From NCBI GenBank assembly GCA_002492045.1, contig DKXC01000111.1, positions 1 to 6,076 of the forward strand: a DNA stretch of 6,076 nucleotides, read 5' to 3'. The notes under the pieces were generated by a model that did not search any database, was not told the origin of the DNA, and worked only from the letters and a program-made list of their open reading frames with translations. Shown here piece by piece: positions 1 through 5,994 of the stretch. Each line of letters begins with the position of its first letter. Within the stretch, counting starts at the first letter, position 1. The position numbers were made by a program, and so were the translations under genes. This DNA comes from Micrococcaceae bacterium UBA7136 (GTDB lineage: Bacteria; Actinomycetota; Actinomycetes; Actinomycetales; Micrococcaceae).

Positions 1-6
1 ATATTG

Positions 7-92
7 TGCGCGAGGGGGGACTTGAACCCCCACCCTCTAATACGAGGACTAGCACCTCAAGCTAGCGCGTCTGCCTATTCCGCCACCCGCGC
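7..92 (-). tRNA. tRNA-Leu, anticodon GAG
   Basis: Read on the minus strand, this folds as a class II tRNA of 86 nt. The acceptor stem GCGCGGG pairs with CTCGCGC (one G-U pair), and the discriminator base is A at position 7. The anticodon stem CTAGC/GCTAG closes the seven-base loop TTGAGGT, so the anticodon is GAG (plus-strand 56-58), reading leucine codons CTC and CTT. A long variable arm (CCTC/GAGG) is typical of tRNA-Leu. The T arm is GGGGG-TTCAAGT-CCCCC. The bases after the discriminator are CAA, so CCA is not encoded and must be added after transcription. CTT codons are common in the neighbouring plus-strand genes. The tRNA terminator would lie outside the window. Confidence 0.97.
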
Positions 93-104
93 AAGGTGTC
101 TACG

Positions 105-119
105 GGTCTTTTTAAGACC
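105..119 (-). other. Small hairpin in the tRNA-Leu 5' leader
   Basis: A perfect 6-bp inverted repeat (GGTCTT, AAGACC) with a three-base spacer lies between the tRNA promoter and the mature tRNA 5' end at 92. It falls inside the predicted precursor, 12 nt upstream of the RNase P cleavage site. It may help leader folding or processing, or be chance. It has no U-run of the kind expected for a terminator. Confidence 0.4.
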
Positions 120-137
120 TGTCGGCAACGAGTCATA

Positions 138-166
138 ACTATACACGCCCCACATCCCTTACGCAA
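138..166 (-). promoter_or_regulatory. Promoter of tRNA-Leu
   Basis: On the minus strand a -35 box TTGCGT (161-166) is followed by exactly 17 bases and a -10 box TATAGT (138-143). This is a good match to a housekeeping sigma-70-type promoter. Transcription would begin near 131, giving a leader of about 40 nt before the tRNA. It is the clearest promoter in the window. Confidence 0.75.
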
Positions 167-235
167 CTCCATGTAAGTTGATGACATCTGACAGTCCCTG
201 ACCATGTCGCACTAGAGCGTAGGCAGGGTCAGCGC

Positions 236-241
236 TACCAT
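236..241 (+). promoter_or_regulatory. Possible -10 box of a leaderless pepN transcript
   Basis: TACCAT fits the TANNNT form of actinobacterial -10 boxes and ends six bases before the pepN ATG at 248, the spacing expected if transcription starts on or next to the start codon. No convincing -35 box stands at the right distance. A rival arrangement is CTGACA (188-193) with TAGAGC (213-218), spacer 19, which would give a short leader. Neither is strong. Confidence 0.35.
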
Positions 242-247
242 GGTGAT

Positions 248-2893
248 ATGAGTAACGAAAATCTGACCCGGGAAGAGGCTGCCCTGCGGGCTAGCCTGAT
301 CACTGTTGATAGCTACGATGTTCATCTTGATTTGACGCATACGTCGGCGGAGTTTGAGACCTATCCGGTGGCTGTGACGGTGCGTTTTTCGGCAGTTCCT
401 GGGTCTTCGACTTTTATTGACTATATTCATCAGTCGGTGGAGTCGGTCAAGCTCAATGGGGTTTCTTTGCCGGTGGGTCAGGTAGTGGAGGGATCTCGGA
501 TTCTGCTGTCTGGTTTGCGGGCTGAGAATGTTTTGACGATCCGGGGGCGGTCTTACTTTAGTCGTTCGGGTGAGGGTCTGCACCGCTATGTGGATCCGGC
601 GGATGGGCGAGTTTATCTTTATACCCAGTATGAGCCGGCTGATTGTCGGCGGGTTTTTCCGAACTTTGAGCAGCCGGATTTGAAGGCTGTTTTTAACTTC
701 CGAGTAACTGCTCCTAAGGGCTGGGTGGTGAGTTCCAATGCAGAGCTGGATCGTGAGGTTGAGGATCCCTCTGATGCATCGATTTCTAAGCGGGTTTTCA
801 AGCCGACGGAGCGGATTTCAACCTATATTACGGCGCTTGTGGCGGGTGAGTATTTTGCTGCCTTTGACACCTATACCCCTGCGTCCTCGGTGAATTCTGG
901 GCCTGTCCCCTTGGTGGCTTACTGTCGTCAGTCCCTTAAGGAGCATTTTGACTATCAGAATATTTTTACAGTAACCAAGCAGGGGCTGGATTTTTTCCAG
1001 GATCTCTTTGCCTACCCTTACCCCTACCCTAAGTATGAGCAGGCTTTTGTGCCAGAGTACAACCTGGGGGCTATGGAGAATCCGGGGCTGGTGACTTTTA
1101 CTGAGGGCTATATTTTTCAGTCTGGTGCGGATCAGGCCCAGTTGGAGGGCCGGGCTAATGTGATTTGTCATGAGATGAGCCATATGTGGTTCGGTGATCT
1201 GGTCACGATGAAGTGGTGGGATGATCTTTGGCTTAAGGAGTCTTTTGCTGATTTTATGGGGCACCTGGGCGCTGAGCAGGCTAATGGTTTTGGGCAGTCT
1301 TGGGTGACTTTTGCGAATTCGCGCAAGGCCTGGGCTTACCGGCAGGATCAGTTGCCGACGACTCACCCGATTGTGGCTGATATTCCTCATTTGGAGGCTG
1401 CGCGGCAGAACTTTGATGGGATTACCTACGCTAAGGGTGCTTCTGTGCTCAAGCAGCTGGTGGCCTATGTGGGTTTTGAGGCCTTTATTGAGGCGGCCCG
1501 GGTTTATTTCAGGCGGTTTGCTTGGGGTAATACGACCTTGGATGATTTTTTGGCGGTTTTGGATGAGGTCTCGGATCGGGATGTGCGGCTCTGGGCTGAA
1601 GCCTGGTTGCAGACCAGTGGTTTGTCTGAGCTGTCCTGTCAGCGGGTGAGGGATGAGGATGGTTCTTTGTCTGTGCGGGTGCGGCAGGTCTTGCCGGAGG
1701 GTGTTCCGGTGTCTTTGGGTCGTCCGCATCTTTTGAAGCTGGCTACTTTTGTCTCTGAGGGCGGGGTTTTGTCTCCTACGGGCTCTTTGGACCTGCATCT
1801 TCCGGCTGGGGTGGATGAGGTTCTGGTGGCCTTGTCTGAGCAGGAGCAGGCTTTGGTGGGGGCAGCTGATCTTTTGCTTTTGAATGCTGAGGATTTGTCT
1901 TATGCCAAGGTAGCTTTGGATCAGGCTAGTGGCTTGGGGTTGGCCTTGGAGCAGGTTTCTTCGGTTGAGGATTCCCTGTCTCGGGGTCTGCTCTGGGGTT
2001 CGCTCTGGTCTATGGTGCGTGATGGGCGCTTGGAGGCTGCTGTTTTTGTTCAGGCAGTGGGTCGGGCTGCTGCTCTTGAGCGGTCGGCGACCTTGCTATC
2101 TAATCTTTTGGGGCAGGCTCAGACCGCTATTTCTGCTTTTAGTCCGCTGGAGGACCGGCAGCAGCTCTGGGATAGCCTCTACAAGGATCTGGCTTCTGCC
2201 CTAGCGGGGGCTGCGGCTGGTAGTGATGAGCAGTTGATTCTTTTGCGGGCTCTTTTGGGTCTAGCAGCTCATTCTGACCTGGGTGTGGAGCTGGCGAGGG
2301 ATCTGGCTCGTGGGGCCTCTGAGTCTTGTGAGGGTTTTGTGGCTGCCGCGCCGGGTGTGGCCTATAACCAGGTGCTGGGTTGGAAGGCTTTGGGTTCTTT
2401 GGCTACCCGGGGGCTGGTGGGGGCCCAGGAGCTGGATGCGGCTCGGGCTTTTTCTCCTTCGGCGGTGGCTGAGCGGGGTTATGCTTTCGCTGTGGCTGCC
2501 TTGCCTTCCGCTGAGGCTAAGGAGGCTGCTTGGAGGCGGGCTCTTGAGGATGAGGGCTTGTCCAATGATCTTTTGTCGTCGACGGCTGCTGGTTTTCAGG
2601 TGGGGCCGGATGCTTTGCGTACTGGTTACCGGCAGGCTTTCTTTGATTTCTTGCTTCCGGTCTGGCAGCAGCGTACCGGTGGTATGGCGACTCGTTTGAT
2701 TCAGGGTCTTTTCCCGGCGGTGGATATCTCTGAGGGGTCTGAGGCTGATCACCCGGTGCTTGTGGCGACTGCTAGCTGGTTGGCTGAGCATGAGGATGCT
2801 CCGACGGCTCTCTTGCGTTTGGTGCGGGAGTTGGAGGATGATGCCCGGCGGGCTTTGCGGGTTCAGGCCTTTAACGCTGCTAGCCGGCCGTAG
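248..2893 (+). CDS. pepN: Aminopeptidase N (M1 family zinc metallopeptidase)
   Basis: This 881-residue protein is a soluble, presumably cytosolic, enzyme that removes N-terminal amino acids from peptides. The M1 signatures are complete: exopeptidase motif GAMEN at residues 274-278, zinc site HEMSH at 308-312 with the third ligand E331 (HExxH-X18-E), and the transition-state tyrosine probably Y394 in ITYAKG. The order is an N-terminal beta domain (about 1-200), the thermolysin-like catalytic domain (about 230-450), then a long helical ERAP1-like C-terminal domain (from about 540), the usual length and plan of the actinobacterial type. There is no signal peptide. The ATG at 248 is supported by the family-typical NLTREEA at residues 5-11. 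No well-placed Shine-Dalgarno precedes it, and GGTG sits almost against the ATG, so translation may be leaderless. The gene is divergent from tRNA-Leu and seems to be monocistronic. Codons favour T or G in third position, with Phe mostly TTT. Confidence 0.97.
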   Translation: MSNENLTREEAALRASLITVDSYDVHLDLTHTSAEFETYPVAVTVRFSAVPGSSTFIDYIHQSVESVKLNGVSLPVGQVVEGSRILLSGLRAENVLTIRGRSYFSRSGEGLHRYVDPADGRVYLYTQYEPADCRRVFPNFEQPDLKAVFNFRVTAPKGWVVSSNAELDREVEDPSDASISKRVFKPTERISTYITALVAGEYFAAFDTYTPASSVNSGPVPLVAYCRQSLKEHFDYQNIFTVTKQGLDFFQDLFAYPYPYPKYEQAFVPEYNLGAMENPGLVTFTEGYIFQSGADQAQLEGRANVICHEMSHMWFGDLVTMKWWDDLWLKESFADFMGHLGAEQANGFGQSWVTFANSRKAWAYRQDQLPTTHPIVADIPHLEAARQNFDGITYAKGASVLKQLVAYVGFEAFIEAARVYFRRFAWGNTTLDDFLAVLDEVSDRDVRLWAEAWLQTSGLSELSCQRVRDEDGSLSVRVRQVLPEGVPVSLGRPHLLKLATFVSEGGVLSPTGSLDLHLPAGVDEVLVALSEQEQALVGAADLLLLNAEDLSYAKVALDQASGLGLALEQVSSVEDSLSRGLLWGSLWSMVRDGRLEAAVFVQAVGRAAALERSATLLSNLLGQAQTAISAFSPLEDRQQLWDSLYKDLASALAGAAAGSDEQLILLRALLGLAAHSDLGVELARDLARGASESCEGFVAAAPGVAYNQVLGWKALGSLATRGLVGAQELDAARAFSPSAVAERGYAFAVAALPSAEAKEAAWRRALEDEGLSNDLLSSTAAGFQVGPDALRTGYRQAFFDFLLPVWQQRTGGMATRLIQGLFPAVDISEGSEADHPVLVATASWLAEHEDAPTALLRLVRELEDDARRALRVQAFNAASRP

Positions 2894-2907
2894 GGTCTAG
2901 GCTTCTT

Positions 2908-2955
2908 GGGGGCTGGGCTGGCTGGGAATCTGGTGGGAAGACCAGTTCAGCCCCC
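2908..2955 (+). terminator. Nested hairpin after pepN, possible terminator
   Basis: An 8-bp outer stem (GGGGGCTG at 2908-2915, CAGCCCCC at 2948-2955) encloses a 5-bp inner stem (CTGGT at 2930-2934, ACCAG at 2941-2945). It begins 15 bases after the pepN stop. No T-run follows directly; the nearest T-rich stretch is 2971-2982. It may be an imperfect or Rho-assisted terminator, or an mRNA 3'-end stabilising structure. Confidence 0.45.
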
Positions 2956-2970
2956 TGAGCGGGTGAGCAG

Positions 2971-2998
2971 TTTTCTGTTTTTCGTGAGAAGCTATAGT
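2971..2998 (+). promoter_or_regulatory. Probable promoter of the HIRAN-like gene
   Basis: TATAGT at 2993-2998 is a strong -10 box, identical to that of the tRNA promoter. The best -35 candidate is a weak TTTTCT at 2971-2976, 16 bases upstream. Transcription would start near 3005 and give a leader of about 25 nt containing the ribosome binding site. This supports transcription independent of pepN. Confidence 0.45.
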
Positions 2999-3017
2999 AA
3001 GTATTTTTTGACTGCGT

Positions 3018-3026
3018 GAAGGAGAG
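3018..3026 (+). promoter_or_regulatory. Ribosome binding site that sets a GTG start
   Basis: GAAGGAGAG is a near-ideal Shine-Dalgarno sequence and ends three bases before the GTG at 3030. It fixes this GTG as the start although no ATG is present nearby. The quality of this site contrasts with its absence before pepN. Confidence 0.8.
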
Positions 3027-3029
3027 GCA

Positions 3030-4196
3030 GTGGCCGACTATATTCTGGGCGATCGTGGCAGCGTAGAGGTCATTACTGATGATTTTTACGATGCTGAGAT
3101 TCTTCATCTTTTTGAAGAGTTAGTGCTTGATCGTGAACAGATATGGGCTGGTTCTGCCCACCTGGTGCCTGAGCTTGATAACCCCTATCAGCCGTCCGCT
3201 ATCGCTGTTTATGTGGATGATTTGAAGGTGGGCCGCCTGTCGGTGGAGGATTCTGCTGCCTACTGGCTGCCGCTTTCTCGAGTAGTGGCTTCGGGCTACC
3301 GTCCAGTGGTGTACTTGCAGATTCATGCTGTTTTGCGTTCTGTGGGTGGTCAGCAGGTTATTGAGTCTCAGGGGGTCCTGTCTTTGAGTGCTCCTTCTTC
3401 TCTTTTCCCTCTGAATGAGGCCCCGCGGCAGGCGGCCCTGCTGCCGCAGGGTGATTCTATGAAGGTGCTAGATGAGAAGGATCATTCCGAGTATCTGCAC
3501 AGCATTTTGCCTCCCTCTGGTGAGGGGCGGGTCATCCTGTCTTTGGAGAATAACCAGATTAAGCTGGCTGACGGGCGGATTGTTCAGTCGGTGGATGTTC
3601 TGCATGACCGGCGGGTGGTGGGTCGGCTATCGACTCAGATGTCTGAGCAGCTGGCTCCGGTCATCCGCTACGCCTATGAGCAGGATCGTTTGACGGCTGC
3701 CTGGGGCACTATTCGGGGCAATGCCTTTGAGCTGTCTTTGACGGTGCAGGCGGTGCGTCCTCATGAGATTGAGGAAGACTGGTTTGCCCAGCTACCCAAT
3801 GATTTGCCGGAGCTGCTGCCGGCGGCTTCTGCCTACCAGTTAGAGCCTGCCTACCAGGCGACGGAGGGTGAGGCTCAGCGGGCTAAGAAGAAGCGGGGTC
3901 TGCTTGCTTCGGCCCGTCCCCAGGTGGCTGAGTCTGAGCCTGCCGACCAGGAAGGTCTAGCCACCAGTCAGCCTTCTTCTGTCTCTGCTGCTTCTGGTTT
4001 ACAGCGGATGTCTATTCTGCTGGGCTTGGTGGGTGGCCTGGTACTGATTTTTGGTCTGGTCACGGTTTTCTCTAACCCGCTGATGGGTATTTTGGCTATT
4101 GTCTTTGGTGGGTCCTTGGCCTTTTTGGCTCTCTTCTTCACCAGGGATAATTCCTACCGGGAGGAGGCTGTGTCAGCTGACCGGCTGGAGCACTAA
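3030..4196 (+). CDS. Membrane-anchored protein with HIRAN-like N-terminal domain
   Basis: I cannot assign a function to this 388-residue protein. Residues about 43-80 resemble the core of HIRAN domains: VPE (46-48), NPYQP (51-55), AIAV (57-60) and VGRLS (67-71). HIRAN domains in helicases such as HLTF bind DNA 3' ends; bacterial stand-alone versions are mostly uncharacterised. A second, more diverged copy seems to lie at about 168-243, sharing VGRLS at 197-201 with similar flanking strands but lacking NPYxP. A basic patch (KKKR, 286-289) and a low-complexity linker (about 290-325, rich in Ser, Ala, Gln, Glu) lead to two membrane segments (about 328-347 and 351-371) joined by a very short turn, so both ends should be cytoplasmic. 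No signal peptide or catalytic motif is seen. The GTG start follows a strong ribosome binding site, with its own -10 box. The gene faces the LCP gene tail to tail. The reading frame is certain; the HIRAN label is by eye. Confidence 0.8.
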   Translation: MADYILGDRGSVEVITDDFYDAEILHLFEELVLDREQIWAGSAHLVPELDNPYQPSAIAVYVDDLKVGRLSVEDSAAYWLPLSRVVASGYRPVVYLQIHAVLRSVGGQQVIESQGVLSLSAPSSLFPLNEAPRQAALLPQGDSMKVLDEKDHSEYLHSILPPSGEGRVILSLENNQIKLADGRIVQSVDVLHDRRVVGRLSTQMSEQLAPVIRYAYEQDRLTAAWGTIRGNAFELSLTVQAVRPHEIEEDWFAQLPNDLPELLPAASAYQLEPAYQATEGEAQRAKKKRGLLASARPQVAESEPADQEGLATSQPSSVSAASGLQRMSILLGLVGGLVLIFGLVTVFSNPLMGILAIVFGGSLAFLALFFTRDNSYREEAVSADRLEH

Positions 4197-4240
4197 CCCT
4201 ATCTCCGGGAGCTGGAAATAGCTTTGACGGTATAGGTAAA

Positions 4241-4281
4241 GGGGGGAGCTACCTGTTTCAAGGTAGCTCCCCCCTTCTTTT
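4241..4281 (+). terminator. Strong intrinsic terminator between convergent genes
   Basis: A perfect 14-bp stem (4241-4254 with 4261-4274) closes a six-base loop, GTTTCA, and is followed by TTCTTTT. It lies 44 bases past the stop of the HIRAN-like gene. Read on the minus strand it ends in TTTACC, so it could also stop transcripts of the LCP gene, whose stop codon is at 4308, though less efficiently because the T-run is short. The two flanking A residues extend the stem by two A-T pairs. Confidence 0.9.
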
Positions 4282-4307
4282 GATTGCCTGGCTGGGGTTA
4301 TGAGGCT

Positions 4308-5468
4308 TTAGAAGCGGTCAGCCCCGTAGGTAGCAATGTAGTTATTCATGGTGTTGGTCTGCAGGGCATGAGCCAGGGCGCTGGTAGCTGCCGCGTCCAG
4401 AACCACGATGGACTGACCGTCCCAGGACCAGCCGGTACCTGCGTTAGGTAGGGTCAGGGAGACCAGCTGGGTGTTGCCGTTAGCCAGCACAGGCTGGGCG
4501 ATGCTAACGATCTGGCTGGGTGAGAGACCAGCGTCTACGGTCATGTAGGGGCTGATGGACTCAACGACCCGAAGCAGGGTTGCCGGTGAAGCCAGGGCAC
4601 CTTCAGCTTTCATCTGGTTGTAGACACCACGCAGGAAGGCTCGCTGGTTGCGGACGCGCTGGTAGTCGCCGTCTGAGAAACTGTAGCGTTCACGCACGAA
4701 CTGGAGAGCCGCCCCACCGTCAAGGGTCTGGGCCCCAGCAGCATAGGTGTACCTGCCGGATGAGAAGTTGAAGGGAACCTGAACCGTCACGCCGCCTAAG
4801 GTATCTACGAGAGCCTTAAAACCCTGGAAGTCGATCTCAGCCACATGGTCCATACGGACGCCCAGGAGCTGCTCGATGGTGGCAACCTGTAGGGCTATTC
4901 CGCCGTAGTTGAGGCCGGCGTTGACCTTGTGGGAGCCGTAGCCGGGAATGTTGACCCAGGTGTCACGCATGATAGAGACCAGGTAGGCTGCTGAGCCGTC
5001 CTCAGGGATATGCAGGACCATGATGGTGTCAGCGCGGGCACCGGTTACGTACTGGGCTTCTGCCCCGGAACGCTGGTCGGAACCCAGCAGGAGGATGTCA
5101 GTGGATGCTGATTCCTCCGGTCGGCTGCTGGTGGCACCGCCCTCGTAGACGTCTAGGATGCCGTCGCCGTTGTTGTCTCCTTCAGAAACGTTATCGGCCA
5201 GGGAGATACCTGATTCGTTGACAATGGGGGTTTCTTTAGCCTCTTCAACAAGTTCTTGCAGCTCTTCGCTGTGAGGGATGCTGACAGTCCCGTCCTCCTG
5301 GGGCAGGGCTTCTTCAAAGGTACTGGTCTGGTTCCAGGCCTTCCAGAGCATGAAGACATAGGAGCCTAGGGCCAGAAGCAGGATCAGCAGGATGGAGAGC
5401 AGAACTATCCAGAGGGCCTTGCGCCGCTTCTTCTTTTTAGGTTGGGTCTCGACCGCCTGATCGGACAC
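4308..5468 (-). CDS. LytR-CpsA-Psr (LCP) family cell-wall glycopolymer transferase
   Basis: LCP enzymes move undecaprenyl-phosphate-linked glycopolymers onto peptidoglycan at the outer face of the membrane. This 386-residue protein has a basic cytoplasmic tail (KKKKRRK, 11-17), one membrane helix (about 18-42), an acidic linker (about 45-122) and an LCP domain (about 124-285). Family residues visible include LLLGSDQR (126-133), RADT (145-148), IMRDTWVNIPG (166-176), KVNAG (181-185) and the Arg-rich helix with R259, R261, D268, R271, R273 and R276, matching the pyrophosphate and metal site. A C-terminal tail follows to 386. The linker contains DNNGDGILDVYE (98-109), which fits a calcium-binding EF-hand loop. 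The GTG start at 5468 is preceded by AGAGAGGT at suitable spacing. Codons favour C in third position (Phe is TTC in 8 of 10), unlike the plus-strand genes. No sugar-polymer genes are nearby, so the polymer substrate is unknown. Confidence 0.93.
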   Translation of the reverse strand: MSDQAVETQPKKKKRRKALWIVLLSILLILLLALGSYVFMLWKAWNQTSTFEEALPQEDGTVSIPHSEELQELVEEAKETPIVNESGISLADNVSEGDNNGDGILDVYEGGATSSRPEESASTDILLLGSDQRSGAEAQYVTGARADTIMVLHIPEDGSAAYLVSIMRDTWVNIPGYGSHKVNAGLNYGGIALQVATIEQLLGVRMDHVAEIDFQGFKALVDTLGGVTVQVPFNFSSGRYTYAAGAQTLDGGAALQFVRERYSFSDGDYQRVRNQRAFLRGVYNQMKAEGALASPATLLRVVESISPYMTVDAGLSPSQIVSIAQPVLANGNTQLVSLTLPNAGTGWSWDGQSIVVLDAAATSALAHALQTNTMNNYIATYGADRF

Positions 5469-5504
5469 AGCTTACCTCTCTCTCATGGTGGTTTTAGGTG
5501 CTCG

Positions 5505-5531
5505 GGGCCCTTCTTGAGGATGCTAGGGCCC
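5505..5531 (-). other. GGGCCC inverted repeat in the LCP gene leader
   Basis: Two copies of GGGCCC (5505-5510 and 5526-5531) can pair as a 6-bp GC-only stem around a 15-base loop, within the predicted 5' untranslated region of the LCP gene and about 37 bases upstream of its GTG. Each copy is also its own palindrome. It could be an RNA hairpin or a repressor site; nothing in the window decides between them. Confidence 0.4.
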
Positions 5532-5547
5532 GGTGATCTTGAAGCCC

Positions 5548-5553
5548 ATTCTA
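5548..5553 (-). promoter_or_regulatory. Possible -10 box of the LCP gene
   Basis: On the minus strand TAGAAT is a good -10 match (5 of 6 to TATAAT) about 80 bases upstream of the GTG start. The sequence 15 to 17 bases further up is only weakly -35-like and lies in the terminator of rpmE2, so the promoter and the preceding terminator would overlap. Confidence 0.4.
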
Positions 5554-5568
5554 CTGTTGGAAACTGAC

Positions 5569-5611
5569 AAAACACCCCGCCTGCTCCTTACAAGAAGCTG
5601 TGGCGGGGTGT
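5569..5611 (-). terminator. Intrinsic terminator of rpmE2
   Basis: On the minus strand a perfect 10-bp stem ACACCCCGCC/GGCGGGGTGT (5602-5611 with 5572-5581) encloses a 20-base loop that itself folds as GCTTC/GGAGC. The stem ends in a run of four T residues. It starts 27 bases after the rpmE2 stop codon and separates it from the LCP gene. Confidence 0.85.
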
Positions 5612-5638
5612 GATGTTCAGTTCAAGCAGGGAAGGGTT

Positions 5639-5896
5639 TTAGGCCTTCTTGCCGAAGTTTGCGAAGCGAGCGTTGAAGCGCTCAACACGACCGGCGGAGT
5701 CCATAATGCGCTGCTTGCCGGTGTAGAAGGGGTGAGAGGCGGAGGAGATTTCAACCTCGACCAGGGGGTACTCATTGCCGTCTTCCCACTTCTCGGTCTT
5801 CTGAGAAGTCATGGTGGACTTGGTCAGGAAGGCCTCGCCAGATGCGAGGTCGCGGAAGATGACGTAGTTGTATTCAGGGTGGATGCCAGCCTGCAT
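5639..5896 (-). CDS. rpmE2: 50S ribosomal protein L31, type B
   Basis: This 85-residue protein has the L31 type B pattern: MQAGIHPEYNYVIFRD at the start, a central SGEAF segment, then HPFYTGKQ (about 54-61) and GRVERFNARF near the C-terminus. It sits on the large subunit near the central protuberance and takes part in bridging to the small subunit. It contains no cysteine, so it cannot hold the zinc ion bound by type A L31; type B copies are commonly the zinc-independent form. I chose the ATG at 5896 over an in-frame ATG 42 bases upstream because GAAGAAGG (5907-5914) lies 10 bases before it and because family members begin at this point. It has its own terminator. The upstream methyltransferase gene has the same orientation with a 98-base gap, so co-transcription is possible. 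Confidence 0.96.
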   Translation of the reverse strand: MQAGIHPEYNYVIFRDLASGEAFLTKSTMTSQKTEKWEDGNEYPLVEVEISSASHPFYTGKQRIMDSAGRVERFNARFANFGKKA

Positions 5897-5947
5897 GATA
5901 TTTTTACCTTCTTCGTGCCCTGGATTTTGCCAGTGCATATCTTGTAG

Positions 5948-5970
5948 CTACCGGGGCGGGTGCCTACCGG
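5948..5970 (-). repeat. Pair of direct repeats in the rpmE2 leader
   Basis: The 7-base unit CTACCGG (plus-strand reading) occurs at 5948-5954 and 5964-5970, 16 bases apart start to start. Just beyond is an inverted repeat GGTTG/CAACC (5972-5976, 5984-5988) with a seven-base spacer. These fill the gap between the RNA methyltransferase stop and rpmE2 and might be a regulatory leader. I see no convincing -35/-10 pair here. Confidence 0.35.
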
Positions 5971-5994
5971 TGGTTGCGGTTTACAACCGAGGCT

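Noticed and set aside
198..232. CTGACC/GGTCAG inverted repeat upstream of pepN as an operator
   Set aside because: Only six bases pair across a 23-base gap, with no extension on either side; chance is likely.
1012..1032. TACCCT-like tandem hexamers as a repeat element
   Set aside because: They are simply the codons of a Tyr-Pro-Tyr-Pro stretch (residues 256-261) next to the conserved PKY and VPEYN motifs of M1 peptidases.
818..1798. 326-codon open frame on the minus strand inside pepN
   Set aside because: It is fully antisense to the M1 catalytic core. Its translation is rich in Arg, His, Pro and Leu with no recognisable domain, the pattern expected when a codon-biased gene is read backwards.
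5920..5933. CTGG-N6-CCAG palindrome as a Zur box upstream of rpmE2
   Set aside because: The half-sites are only four bases and do not resemble the AT-rich actinobacterial Zur consensus; its position right before the ribosome binding site is suggestive but not enough.
5897..5938. 14-codon N-terminal extension of L31 starting at 5938
   Set aside because: The extension does not look like L31, lacks a ribosome binding site of its own, and would place the good GAAGAAGG site inside the coding region.
5600..5947. 115-codon open frame on the plus strand across rpmE2
   Set aside because: It is antisense to a well-conserved ribosomal protein gene and its terminator; no family resemblance or ribosome binding site was seen.
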